Assembly: GCA_016839585.1 (NCBI GenBank)
Contig: JAEOTZ010000071.1
Location: 1-64,000, forward strand
Direction of reading: 5' to 3'
DNA: 64,000 nt
Origin: Promethearchaeota archaeon
GTDB lineage: Archaea > Asgardarchaeota > Lokiarchaeia > Sigyniarchaeales > SOKP01
The translations under genes were made by a program, and so were the position numbers. The notes beneath the pieces were generated by a model, which made no database searches, was not told the origin of the DNA, and saw nothing but the letters and a program-made list of their open reading frames with translations. Positions 18,706 to 27,057 of this stretch are shown one piece after another; the first letter of the stretch is position 1, and every line of letters starts with the position of its first letter.

Positions 18706-21540
18706 TTATTTCCGTATCTTGAATCCTCTTTTCTTTCTAATATTCCACTTTCTTACTTCATCCATTACAGATACGCTGAAAGCTCCAAGAAAAAGAGTAA
18801 TCCAATAATAAGGGTGAAACAGTGGAATAACATGAAATGCTAATCCTAATGGTGTAAAAAGAATTAATAATTGGAGCCCAAGAGATAAACCTGTAGCCCA
18901 GAATAGATGTTTATTTGGAAAGAGATAAAATGGCTTTATATTGGAAGTACACGTATAAACAAACAATAATTCACATATAACTAAATTCGTAAACACAATA
19001 GATTGTGCTAATGACATCGCATATAAATTTGCATCAGTACCCGCAGTTACAAAATCAGTTGTTAATTTCGGATCAATTCCCGCTTCCGCCCATGCTGGGA
19101 TTAATACAGACCATAGAAGTAAATAGAGTGTTATATCAGTTATCGAAGTATATATTCCAAGGAGTAAAACAGGCCCCTTTATCTCTGGAAGCAAAGTAAA
19201 CCCTTTTCGTGGTTTATCTTTCATTACATCAGGATCTGTTGGAGTGAGACCTAGAACCATAGCAGGAATTCCATCTGTGGCTATATTAAGCCAGAGAATC
19301 TGAATTGGAGCAACAGGAAGTGCAAGAAATACAGTTGAGAAAAGTTTCATAACGATATAAGCTGAAAGAATTAAAAATATTTCATCAAAGTTAGTGCTTA
19401 GCATATATCTGAAGAAACCTTTAGTAGTTTCGAAGATACCTCTGCCTTCCTCTATAGCATTAACGATCGTAGCATAATTATCATCAATTAATATCATTTC
19501 AGAAGCTTCTCGAGTCACTTCAGTTCCTTTGAGCCCCATTGCTACGCCTACATGTGCTCCTTTTACAGCTGGTGCATCATTTACTCCATCTCCTGTCATT
19601 GAGACTATTAAATCTAATTCTTTTAATCTCCTTAAAATTCTTAGCTTATGTTCTGATGTGACTCTCGCAAAAATATCTACTGTTTTAACTCTTTCCCTAA
19701 GCTCATCATCACTCATTTCTTCTAAATCTACTCCTGTAATTGCTTCATCGGATTCAGTTAAACCAATCTCATGAGCAATTGCGATAGCTGTAATTTTATG
19801 ATCTCCTGTAATCATCATTGTTCTTATTCCTGCCATTCTGGCTTCCTCTATAGCATCTTTCACTTCATCTCTCGCCGGATCAATGATACCTGCCAAACCA
19901 AGATATATATAGTCTTTTTCTATTTCATCCTCCTTATACCCCTCATTAAGAGGTTTATAAGCAACCCCTAAGACTCTTAAAGCATTTTTTGCAAATTCTT
20001 CATTTTTGTTGAGAATTATATCTTTTACTTCGTTGATTGGTTTTACTTGATTATCATGAACAGCATGACTAGCATTGATCAACATAATATCTGGAGCTCC
20101 CTTAATTAAGGAATATAATCTGTTATCAATTTTCACTACTACTGACATCATTTTCCTGTCGGAACTAAAAGGTATCTCATCAATCTTCTCTGCTTTAGTG
20201 TCTAACTCCATTTTCATAGCCAACACTTTCATTGAAATTTCGGTTGGATCTCCAACTACATCATTATCATTTGTTCCATCATTTCTCGGTGAAACATTTG
20301 AATTATTACAGAACATACATACTTCTAGATATCTTCTTAAATTATCTTCAATTTGAACCTGTTTACCTTTATCATTAATAATTTTACCCTCAAGTGCATA
20401 ACCTACACCCTCTACGACATATTCCATACCACCTACAAACACTTTTACAACAGTCATTTCATTCTTTGTCAAAGTACCTGTTTTGTCAGAACAAATAACA
20501 TTCACTCTTCCCAATGTTTCTACAGCAGTTAATTTCCTTACTAATGCATTTCTATCTGCCATTTTTCTCATTCCAATACTCATAACTACTGTAATCACAA
20601 CAATAAGCCCTTCGGGAACTGCGGAGACTGCTAAACTTATTGATATTTCAAACGCTTCAACAAGTTCGTCAACATCAAATTCTGTAATTAACAAAATTAT
20701 AAATTCAATAAAAAATACAGCGGCACAGGTTATCAATATGATTATTCCTAACAATTTTCCAAATCTATTTACCTCTTTCTGGAAAGGTGAAAGCTCTATC
20801 TCTTCTTCTTGTAAACTTTCAGCAATTTTCCCTATTTCAGTTTTCATTCCTGTGCCAATTACAATTCCTTCTCCATTTCCTCTAGTAATTATAGTATTCA
20901 TATATCCCAAATTTGTTCTATCTGCTAATATCATTTTTTCTTCTACCGGATTAAGTTGTTTTTTCACTGGTTTTGATTCTCCTGTTAAAATTGCTTCATC
21001 TACAGAGAGAGAAAATTCCTTATAAAGCCTTATATCTGCAGGGAATTTGTCTCCTTCTTCGAATAATACAATATCTCCAGGTACAACATCTTCTACAGCA
21101 ATTTCTAAAACTCTATTTCCTCTCCGTACTTTGGCAAAGTGAGGTGCTAATTTCTTTAAACTCTCAAGAGATCTTTCTGCTTGATATTCCTGATAAAACC
21201 CTAAAATAGCATTAACAATCAAAATTGCAGCAATTACTATCGCATCTGTATATTCTGTTGACCATGACTCTGCTCCAGGTCTACTTGCTTCCCAAGCCCC
21301 TATAATTACTGATATAATTATAGCAAAAATAAGTAGGTAAATAAGAAAGTCTTTAAATTGTCCTATAAATATTTGCAAAGCTGTTTTTCCTTTTTCTTTT
21401 ACTAATTCATTTTTGCCATATATTTCAATTCTTTTTTGAGCCTCTGATTCGATTAAACCATTTTCTATCGAAGTATTAAGTATATTTTCTACATTTTCAA
21501 ATGTCGTTGAATGTGCATGAATTTCTTTTATTTCAACCAT
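18706..21540 (-). CDS. P-type calcium-transporting ATPase, SERCA-like (P2A)
   Basis: Membrane pump that exports cations, most likely Ca2+, using ATP. The 944 residues contain the phosphorylation motif DKTGTLT (Asp at about 352), TGES, MTGDGVNDAP and about ten membrane helices. Ion-binding residues typical of Ca2+ pumps are all present: AVPEGL in M4, STNFDE in M5 (Asn, Glu), LWLNIATDG in M6 (Asn, Thr, Asp), and a Glu in M8 (LVICELL). This suggests both SERCA calcium sites are kept, whereas PMR1-type pumps lack site I. The start ATG is preceded by GAGGT five bases upstream and an AT-rich TATA-like stretch at about 21569-21582. Na/K specificity is unlikely but not excluded. Confidence 0.95.
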   Translation of the reverse strand: MVEIKEIHAHSTTFENVENILNTSIENGLIESEAQKRIEIYGKNELVKEKGKTALQIFIGQFKDFLIYLLIFAIIISVIIGAWEASRPGAESWSTEYTDAIVIAAILIVNAILGFYQEYQAERSLESLKKLAPHFAKVRRGNRVLEIAVEDVVPGDIVLFEEGDKFPADIRLYKEFSLSVDEAILTGESKPVKKQLNPVEEKMILADRTNLGYMNTIITRGNGEGIVIGTGMKTEIGKIAESLQEEEIELSPFQKEVNRFGKLLGIIILITCAAVFFIEFIILLITEFDVDELVEAFEISISLAVSAVPEGLIVVITVVMSIGMRKMADRNALVRKLTAVETLGRVNVICSDKTGTLTKNEMTVVKVFVGGMEYVVEGVGYALEGKIINDKGKQVQIEDNLRRYLEVCMFCNNSNVSPRNDGTNDNDVVGDPTEISMKVLAMKMELDTKAEKIDEIPFSSDRKMMSVVVKIDNRLYSLIKGAPDIMLINASHAVHDNQVKPINEVKDIILNKNEEFAKNALRVLGVAYKPLNEGYKEDEIEKDYIYLGLAGIIDPARDEVKDAIEEARMAGIRTMMITGDHKITAIAIAHEIGLTESDEAITGVDLEEMSDDELRERVKTVDIFARVTSEHKLRILRRLKELDLIVSMTGDGVNDAPAVKGAHVGVAMGLKGTEVTREASEMILIDDNYATIVNAIEEGRGIFETTKGFFRYMLSTNFDEIFLILSAYIVMKLFSTVFLALPVAPIQILWLNIATDGIPAMVLGLTPTDPDVMKDKPRKGFTLLPEIKGPVLLLGIYTSITDITLYLLLWSVLIPAWAEAGIDPKLTTDFVTAGTDANLYAMSLAQSIVFTNLVICELLFVYTCTSNIKPFYLFPNKHLFWATGLSLGLQLLILFTPLGLAFHVIPLFHPYYWITLFLGAFSVSVMDEVRKWNIRKKRGFKIRK

Positions 21541-21808
21541 GATAACCTCAATTTTTTTTGTTTAGATTTTTATAAAAAATATAATCATAAATTATAATCT
21601 AAATATTGGAATTATTAAATTTAAATTCATTTATAGATATTAGCAAATTAGAATCATAAATAAATAAATTTGGTGATTTCTGTTTAAGATAATTTTTTCA
21701 AACTCTGCATTGGAATATATTTATGAACAACAAGAGAATTATTCTTTAAAAAATGATTTTAAAAAACTTGTTATTACAATCTTTTTCTATTCCTCTTCAA
21801 CTTGAACA

Positions 21809-22027
21809 TTGGCCTTTTGTGGTAATGTTATTGAATTAATTGAAAAACAGAAAGTTATTGAAGATGGAGATTTCATTGAATGGACCGATTTGGATAAAAA
21901 TCTTAATATTAATATTTTCATTGAACAAAATTTGCTCCCAGAATTAGAATTAAAAGATCAAATACTCATTGATGTTGCAATTGGGGAAATAAAAGGTGTA
22001 AAAATAGGTATGGTGTTCATAAAATAA
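21809..22027 (+). CDS. small hypothetical ORF, uncertain
   Basis: A 72-residue frame beginning with TTG directly after an in-frame stop. The predicted product is acidic with alternating hydrophobic residues (GDFIEWTDLDKNLNINIFIEQ and DQILIDVAIGEIKGVK), which looks more like a folded beta-rich protein than noise. There is no Shine-Dalgarno sequence and the only start is TTG, so this could also be the remnant of a longer gene whose 5' part has decayed. I do not recognise a family. It lies alone in the 700-base spacer between the calcium ATPase and the small-membrane-protein set. Confidence 0.35.
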   Translation: MAFCGNVIELIEKQKVIEDGDFIEWTDLDKNLNINIFIEQNLLPELELKDQILIDVAIGEIKGVKIGMVFIK

Positions 22028-22240
22028 TCTCAGGATGTATATGGTTAATAAAATGAACCAATCTTAAAAATTCTAGAAGATTGGTGATTAACGGTTGCGT
22101 CCGTTTATTTTCAAAATAATTCAAATTCTTAAAAAAATAAAATATAAATTTTATAAGCATGATTATTCTTATAAGATAAAACTTAATTTTATCAATAAAA
22201 TTTAGTTTTTTAAATATAACATACAACTTTATTGATTATC

Positions 22241-22831
22241 ATGAGACCATCACGAGTTTTTAGATGGATAATTAGAATATTAATATTAGTGTTAACATTA
22301 TCAGTTACTGCTGTTTCTTTTCTAGGTGGATTTTCTGCTATTATGATACTTTCTAATCCAGATAATATTGGGTTCGACACAGATAATATTGAATTTAATT
22401 TTGATGCTAATTGGACAACTCCAATTGAGATTAATAACATAAATTTTACTTTACCTTTTAATTTTACAAATGCGGGGTATTTTGATCTAGAAGATCTTAA
22501 AGTAAGTTTTCAAATAGGTTTACTTTATTGGCATGTTAATTTAACTGGAGATGGTTTAAATAAGACTAATTTTGTAAAAATATATGATAACTCAACTTCT
22601 TTCCCAACAATTAAAAAAGGAAAAACTTATTATGGTAATTATACAGGAACTAAAAGTGATTTTGGTAATTTCCTAGGAAATTTTCCAGATTATGATGAGA
22701 TAGATGTTATTAAAGATCCAGATTTTGAATTATATGCAAACTTTACATTAAGCTTAACGTATTCATTAGGACTCCATTCAATTAGACTTGGAATTTATAA
22801 CATATCAATATATGAATTTTCAGTAACATAA
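22241..22831 (+). CDS. single-pass membrane protein with LEA2-like extracellular beta domain
   Basis: First of three closely spaced membrane-protein genes. One N-terminal hydrophobic segment (about residues 8-35) after Arg-rich MRPSRVFRW is followed by about 155 residues of extracytosolic sequence with several N-x-S/T sites. The pattern IEINNINFTLPFNFTNAG then a series of strands resembles water-stress LEA14/LEA2-type beta sandwiches, which occur in archaeal membrane proteins; this family call is tentative. ATG at 22241 is preferred to a TTG three codons earlier. The stop is 12 bases before the next gene, which has its own AGAGGT ribosome-binding site. Confidence 0.75.
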   Translation: MRPSRVFRWIIRILILVLTLSVTAVSFLGGFSAIMILSNPDNIGFDTDNIEFNFDANWTTPIEINNINFTLPFNFTNAGYFDLEDLKVSFQIGLLYWHVNLTGDGLNKTNFVKIYDNSTSFPTIKKGKTYYGNYTGTKSDFGNFLGNFPDYDEIDVIKDPDFELYANFTLSLTYSLGLHSIRLGIYNISIYEFSVT

Positions 22832-22843
22832 GAGGTTATCAAA

Positions 22844-23332
22844 ATGGGTCCAACTATAAACATAGTAAAAGGTACTATTTTTACTATTATATATGTATGT
22901 TTTACAATCATAATTCCAGTAGTAACATTTTCTTTACTAAGAGGATATGTTGTTGAAGGTTTACCATTAGATTTTACACAGGAAGATTTAAACAATATTA
23001 TATTTTGGGTTACTGCATTGGGATTAGTTATAAGTGGATGTGCTTTCTTCACACATTCTTCACCTAAACAATCAATAAGAAGAGGTTCTTTTGCTTTGAT
23101 CCAAGTATTAGTTAATTGTCTATACTTATGGAGTTATAAATTCTCAGGAGCAACTGAAATAATATTTGATTTAGATATAGGTGATAATTCAGGATTTCTG
23201 AGTTTGAATTTACAACAGATGGTTTTAGTTTATTTAGGAATTTATTTTCTAACTATAGTTCTAAAAGTATATGATGTTATTGATTTTACAATTAATAGAG
23301 AGAAAATCCGATACGATAGAATGAAAGAATAA
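22844..23332 (+). CDS. four-helix membrane protein, function unknown
   Basis: A 162-residue protein with four hydrophobic segments (about residues 5-28, 45-68, 78-95 and 115-140) and short charged ends, so a small polytopic membrane protein. No family motif is recognised. The start ATG is supported by AGAGGT about seven bases upstream, overlapping the stop region of the previous gene; the next gene follows after 15 bases, again with GAGGT upstream. It is very likely translated together with its neighbours and may form a complex with them. Confidence 0.75.
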   Translation: MGPTINIVKGTIFTIIYVCFTIIIPVVTFSLLRGYVVEGLPLDFTQEDLNNIIFWVTALGLVISGCAFFTHSSPKQSIRRGSFALIQVLVNCLYLWSYKFSGATEIIFDLDIGDNSGFLSLNLQQMVLVYLGIYFLTIVLKVYDVIDFTINREKIRYDRMKE

Positions 23333-23347
23333 AGAGGTAGAGAAAAA

Positions 23348-23719
23348 ATGGGATTTTTAGAAATATTAGCTGATATTTTTGGAGCAATTTTGATTTTCTT
23401 AAAACCAATAGTAGAATCAATTGGTGAATGGATGGTTGATTGGATCTCAGCATCAATGGAATTTTTAAAACAAAACTTTAGCAGTGAACTAACTATTTAT
23501 ATTGTAATTTTTATCATTCTGATTGTATCTGGTGTTATTATAAATATCATTTGGCCAGGTGATCGCCCAGGAACAATATTCTCCAAAGGTTTAGATAAAA
23601 TAGAAGAAAAATTCGAAGAAAAATTGGATATTCCAAATGATATAAGGAGATGTAAGGATTGTGGTAATCCAATTGGGGATTCTAGAGTTTGCCCTTTATG
23701 TGGAGCTGAAAATGATTAA
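23348..23719 (+). CDS. membrane protein with C-terminal zinc ribbon
   Basis: Third gene of the set, 123 residues. The N-terminal 45 residues are amphipathic/hydrophobic, then a clear transmembrane helix (about residues 49-70, TIYIVIFIILIVSGVIINII) followed by an acidic-basic helix (KIEEKFEEKLD) and a rubredoxin-like zinc ribbon at the end: CKDCGNP ... CPLCG. The ribbon would face the cytosol if the N-terminus is outside. GAGGTAGAGA precedes the ATG. Zinc ribbons on small archaeal membrane proteins are common but the role is unknown. A T-rich tract follows the stop. Confidence 0.78.
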   Translation: MGFLEILADIFGAILIFLKPIVESIGEWMVDWISASMEFLKQNFSSELTIYIVIFIILIVSGVIINIIWPGDRPGTIFSKGLDKIEEKFEEKLDIPNDIRRCKDCGNPIGDSRVCPLCGAEND

Positions 23720-23724
23720 AAACC

Positions 23725-23736
23725 TTTTTTATTTTT
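23725..23736 (+). terminator. T-tract terminator after the membrane-protein set
   Basis: Two T runs (six, then five) start six bases after the stop at 23719 and reach into the end of the convergent flavoprotein gene. No hairpin is needed for archaeal termination. Confidence 0.4.
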
Positions 23737-24364
23737 AGTTATTAATTTTTAAGAGCAATTCTGCAACTCGTTTTCCTAAATGAAATGATATCTTTCCAGC
23801 TAATTCATCGTGTTCGCCTTTTCCTAAATTTATGAATTCTTTAAGGTTATATTTTTGTAAGCTGGTGATAGGGATATTTCCTTCAAGAATTGGGCTTCCT
23901 AATATATTTCCCACTATAATCATGCCTTGTATTAAAGCAAAATTTATTAAATCAGAGATAACCCCCTCTCCGCCATTCCTTAGGCCTGTTGAAGCCAGAG
24001 GTGCAAATATTACATCTTTCAATAAGTAATCTTTCATTTTCCATGGTCTTGATCGATCTATTAGCACTTTTATCTGTGAACTAACTGAACCAAAATAATT
24101 TGGAGCAGCTATTAAGATTGCAGATGACTCTAAGATTAATTCTTCTATTTTTTTAATTTCATCATTTTCTGCCAAAGGGCAATCATTTGGAGGTCTTAAA
24201 CATTGATCACATCCATTGCAAGGAGTTATTTTATAATCAGAAATTTGAATTTTATTGATATCAAAATTATTATTAATAGATTTTATGCCTTCAATAGCTT
24301 GATCGATTAAGTAATTGCAACTCTTATTCTTTCTCGGTGACCCAACTATTAGAGTTATTTTCAT
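23735..24364 (-). CDS. iron-sulfur flavoprotein (NADPH-dependent FMN reductase fold)
   Basis: Flavodoxin-fold redox protein of the iron-sulfur flavoprotein (ISF) family, which in methanogens passes electrons and detoxifies oxygen or hydrogen peroxide. The N-terminus VGSPRKNKS is the FMN phosphate loop. Residues 49-62 carry the compact cluster motif Cys49-x2-Cys52-x2-Cys55-x6-Cys62, diagnostic of ISF with a [4Fe-4S] cluster. The middle has the flavin-binding APNYFGSVSSQIK and a TGLRNGG loop. Length 209 is usual. It stands alone between convergent and divergent genes, so physiological partner is unknown. ATG start at 24364. Confidence 0.88.
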   Translation of the reverse strand: MKITLIVGSPRKNKSCNYLIDQAIEGIKSINNNFDINKIQISDYKITPCNGCDQCLRPPNDCPLAENDEIKKIEELILESSAILIAAPNYFGSVSSQIKVLIDRSRPWKMKDYLLKDVIFAPLASTGLRNGGEGVISDLINFALIQGMIIVGNILGSPILEGNIPITSLQKYNLKEFINLGKGEHDELAGKISFHLGKRVAELLLKINN

Positions 24365-24443
24365 ATTAATATTAAATTTTAATATTTAATTAAGTTAATT
24401 TTATACTAATAAGAATATAATCATAGTTCCAGAAAAAAATAAC

Positions 24444-25196
24444 ATGAAGCTAATTAAAGATAAAGTAGAATATCAAATAGTTAAGAAGAGTCTATTAGAC
24501 GATTTAAAGTATTATAAACAGTTTATTATAAAAAAATTTGAGGTTGAAGATTTAATCTCAGCAATAAATAAAGCCAAATCAGCTATTACATTAATAGAAG
24601 AATACCAGAATGATTTTAATTTAATTAATGAATTATCGGAATTTAAAAAATTAAGTCAAAAAATAGATTTAGAATTAAGAGAACGAAGGAGGTTTTATTT
24701 AAGGAGATATAATAATCTTTTAAAAGAGAAGATAAACGAATCTAATTTAGAAAATTTTATGAAATTATTAGCTATGTTAAAGAATGAAGTAGATAATAAC
24801 TTGAGTAAATTTAATCTTGAAGATATCCATAATAATATTAATAAATATTTTGTTTATATCAAACGGATATATGAGATCCTAAGTTGTTGTGATATTTTAA
24901 ATTATTATGATGTTTCTGAAAAAATTTTCAACTTTGTTAATGATTTAAAGTCTGAAAACTTGCCAAATTTAAAATTTTTTATTTCCTCGATATATAAGAA
25001 TTTGATTACTAAGAGATTATTTGAATTTTCTAAAGAATATAATATAATTTCAATATCTACTCTTTCTAAGAGAATGGCAATTAAACAAGAATATTTAATA
25101 AAATTTATTAATTCACTAAAAAAACAACCTAAAGCACCAATTATAGATTATAATCCTTCTGCTCAAGTCGTGACTTTTAAAAAGTCAAGGTTATAA
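24444..25196 (+). CDS. helical protein with C-terminal winged helix (PCI-like shape), function unknown
   Basis: A 250-residue, Lys/Glu-rich helical protein. Residues 1-180 read as a series of amphipathic helices, with no cysteine motif or membrane segment. Residues about 185-250 look like a winged helix: FSKEYNIISISTLSKRM, then a recognition-like helix (KQEYLIKFINSLKK), then a two-strand wing (IIDYNPSAQVVTF). Helices plus a terminal winged helix is the PCI/COP9-type layout, but such patterns also occur in archaeal DNA-binding proteins, so the comparison is only suggestive. ATG at 24444; the flavoprotein gene is divergent 79 bases away. Confidence 0.65.
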   Translation: MKLIKDKVEYQIVKKSLLDDLKYYKQFIIKKFEVEDLISAINKAKSAITLIEEYQNDFNLINELSEFKKLSQKIDLELRERRRFYLRRYNNLLKEKINESNLENFMKLLAMLKNEVDNNLSKFNLEDIHNNINKYFVYIKRIYEILSCCDILNYYDVSEKIFNFVNDLKSENLPNLKFFISSIYKNLITKRLFEFSKEYNIISISTLSKRMAIKQEYLIKFINSLKKQPKAPIIDYNPSAQVVTFKKSRL

Positions 25197-25238
25197 AATT
25201 AATTAATAATTGATCTTTAACAATTAATAAAAGATTTT

Positions 25239-26162
25239 TTATAATGCGCGAAAAAAATCGGGTCTCAATACTTCAGTATGAGTCAAACCATAATTAATTA
25301 CTTCTAAAATCTTTTGCTTCTCTCGATCTAAAATGCCTCGTAAAGGAAGATAATTACTTGCATGATTTGAGCGAAAAATACAATTTGCATTTTTATTTTC
25401 GAATTTAATATGTTTAATAAAAGTTTTTAGTTCATGTAATATTTCGATTTGATTCATTTCCAAAAATTCTCCATTGATCTTTCTTTTGAATATTTCTGTT
25501 CCTGGTGGGACAATAAGAGTTAAAAAAGCAATATACCAAATTCTATCATCTTCAGGGCAAATTTTATTTACTAAATCAGCTGATTCTTTTGCATGTTTTT
25601 CGGAAATTTCTGTATTATTTCCACCTCCAAGACCATTTATAAAGGTTGCTGAAAGTGTAATGTTTGCTTTCATTAATTTTTTTGATGCTTCAATATAATC
25701 CTGTTTTGTAGCATGTTTATTTACATTTTTAAGTAAATCATCATAACCAGATTCAAAACCTACATAAGCAATTTTTAATCCTGCTTCTGATAATGCATTC
25801 AATTGTTCATCCGACTTCTTTAGAATATCTTTAGCGTGAGCATAAACTCCGATCCTTTCTAATTTCGGAAAAGTATTCATAGCATAATTGGTGAGTTTTA
25901 AAAGTTTTTCTGTAGGCGTAACTAGTGCATTTCCGTCTAAAAAGAAAATTTTGCGGACATTAGAACCATATAGTTTCTTAGCTACGTTTAAATCCCTTTT
26001 AACATCATCTAAATCTCTAATTTTAAATTGTTTCTGAAGATTTGACATACAAAAATCACATTTAAAAGAACAACCTTCAGTCAATTGGATCAATAAAGAA
26101 GCATGCTCTGAAGGGGGACGAAACACTGGTTGACAGTAGTATATCTTCTCTCTATTCGACAT
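25239..26162 (-). CDS. radical SAM enzyme (Elp3/HemN-like), substrate unknown
   Basis: Radical S-adenosylmethionine enzyme. The [4Fe-4S] cluster is bound by Cys31-x3-Cys35-x2-Cys38 in GCSFKCDFC, and SAM-contacting stretches are visible as FLDGNALV near residue 73, YVGFESGYDDLL near residue 136 and a glycine-rich INGLGGG near residue 176. Length (307) equals the single-domain B-type cases. A clear relative (302 residues, same opening RPPxE...LI..T.GCS) lies at 34326-35234; the two share the pattern of motifs and are likely paralogs. No accessory cluster or B12 domain is seen. The product formed cannot be inferred. Confidence 0.87.
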   Translation of the reverse strand: MSNREKIYYCQPVFRPPSEHASLLIQLTEGCSFKCDFCMSNLQKQFKIRDLDDVKRDLNVAKKLYGSNVRKIFFLDGNALVTPTEKLLKLTNYAMNTFPKLERIGVYAHAKDILKKSDEQLNALSEAGLKIAYVGFESGYDDLLKNVNKHATKQDYIEASKKLMKANITLSATFINGLGGGNNTEISEKHAKESADLVNKICPEDDRIWYIAFLTLIVPPGTEIFKRKINGEFLEMNQIEILHELKTFIKHIKFENKNANCIFRSNHASNYLPLRGILDREKQKILEVINYGLTHTEVLRPDFFRAL

Positions 26163-26238
26163 ATATAATTTAGAAAAGGATATTGTAATTTAATTAGTCT
26201 TTAAATGAAAAAATATAATTTATTTTAATCTTCTTTTC

Positions 26239-26922
26239 TCATTCCTCTTCTTTATCAGCATCTTCAGGTCTATTAGGACAAGAAGTTAAATGCCGTCCAA
26301 GTCTAACAAATTCTTTCCCACAATAAGGACATTTCTGTTTTGCTTTGGGTTCAGTTTCACCTGACTCTGCTTTTTTTGTAGGCTTTTTCTTTCTTTTCTT
26401 TTTTGCACTTGCTGGTAAAACATCTTCAATACTAGCATCATCAGGAGCAAATTCGCAAGATTGAATGTGTGCAGCTAAATCTTCGAATAACTCACCACAA
26501 AAAGGGCATTCAATCTCCCCAAATTCTTCAGAGTCTTCTATATCTTCTTTCCCAACTTTTCTTTTCTCGAATTTTAAAGGAATTTCTTCATCTTCTTCCT
26601 CGAATTCATCAATGGTTAAATCGATCTCCTCATCTGATTTTATTTGAGCTATTTCAAATTCTTCTAATTCAATTTTTTTATCTTTGATTTTCTTTTCTGC
26701 CACTTTTCTACTTTCTTCATATATCTCGGATATTTTTTTATTTGTTTGAGAATATAAAATGCAAACTTGGCAAACATATGCTCTTGTTCCGAGCACTAGG
26801 TCCCTTTCTGAACAAAAACATAAAGGTTGTAAGCTATTAGAAATGTCACCTTTAGGAGTGAGGTACTTACAAGCTAATTTCCTTGAATATTTAATTTTTT
26901 GTTTTCTACGAGGTATTTTCAT
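26239..26922 (-). CDS. multi-zinc-finger protein with two C2HC fingers
   Basis: A 227-residue (from ATG) acidic protein with three metal-binding-looking parts. Residues 18-56 carry Cys residues (Cys20, Cys37, Cys39, Cys53, Cys56 counted from the TTG start) resembling a zinc ribbon. Two near-identical C2HC fingers follow: CPFCGELFEDLAAHIQSC at about residues 142-159 and CPYCGKEFVRLGRHLTSC at about 199-216. Between them are Glu-rich and Lys-rich low-complexity stretches. C2HC fingers of this shape occur in RNA- and protein-binding eukaryote-like proteins and in Asgard genomes; function unknown. TTG, GTG and ATG starts overlap; ATG at 26922 is taken. Confidence 0.75.
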   Translation of the reverse strand: MKIPRRKQKIKYSRKLACKYLTPKGDISNSLQPLCFCSERDLVLGTRAYVCQVCILYSQTNKKISEIYEESRKVAEKKIKDKKIELEEFEIAQIKSDEEIDLTIDEFEEEDEEIPLKFEKRKVGKEDIEDSEEFGEIECPFCGELFEDLAAHIQSCEFAPDDASIEDVLPASAKKKRKKKPTKKAESGETEPKAKQKCPYCGKEFVRLGRHLTSCPNRPEDADKEEE

Positions 26923-27057
26923 CACCAAAAGAAGTATATAAAATAATTAATCTTAAAATTTAATTTTTTTGTTTCGAGAATCTCTATTAAGAGAAAAAAT
27001 TGGATGAAATTCATTGAAAATAATTAATATTTAGAAGATAATTATATTGAGATAAGG

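Noticed and set aside
20483-21025. A 180-codon plus-strand frame inside the calcium ATPase
   Set aside because: It is antisense to highly conserved P-type ATPase motifs; its Ser/Ile/Thr-rich product is a shadow.
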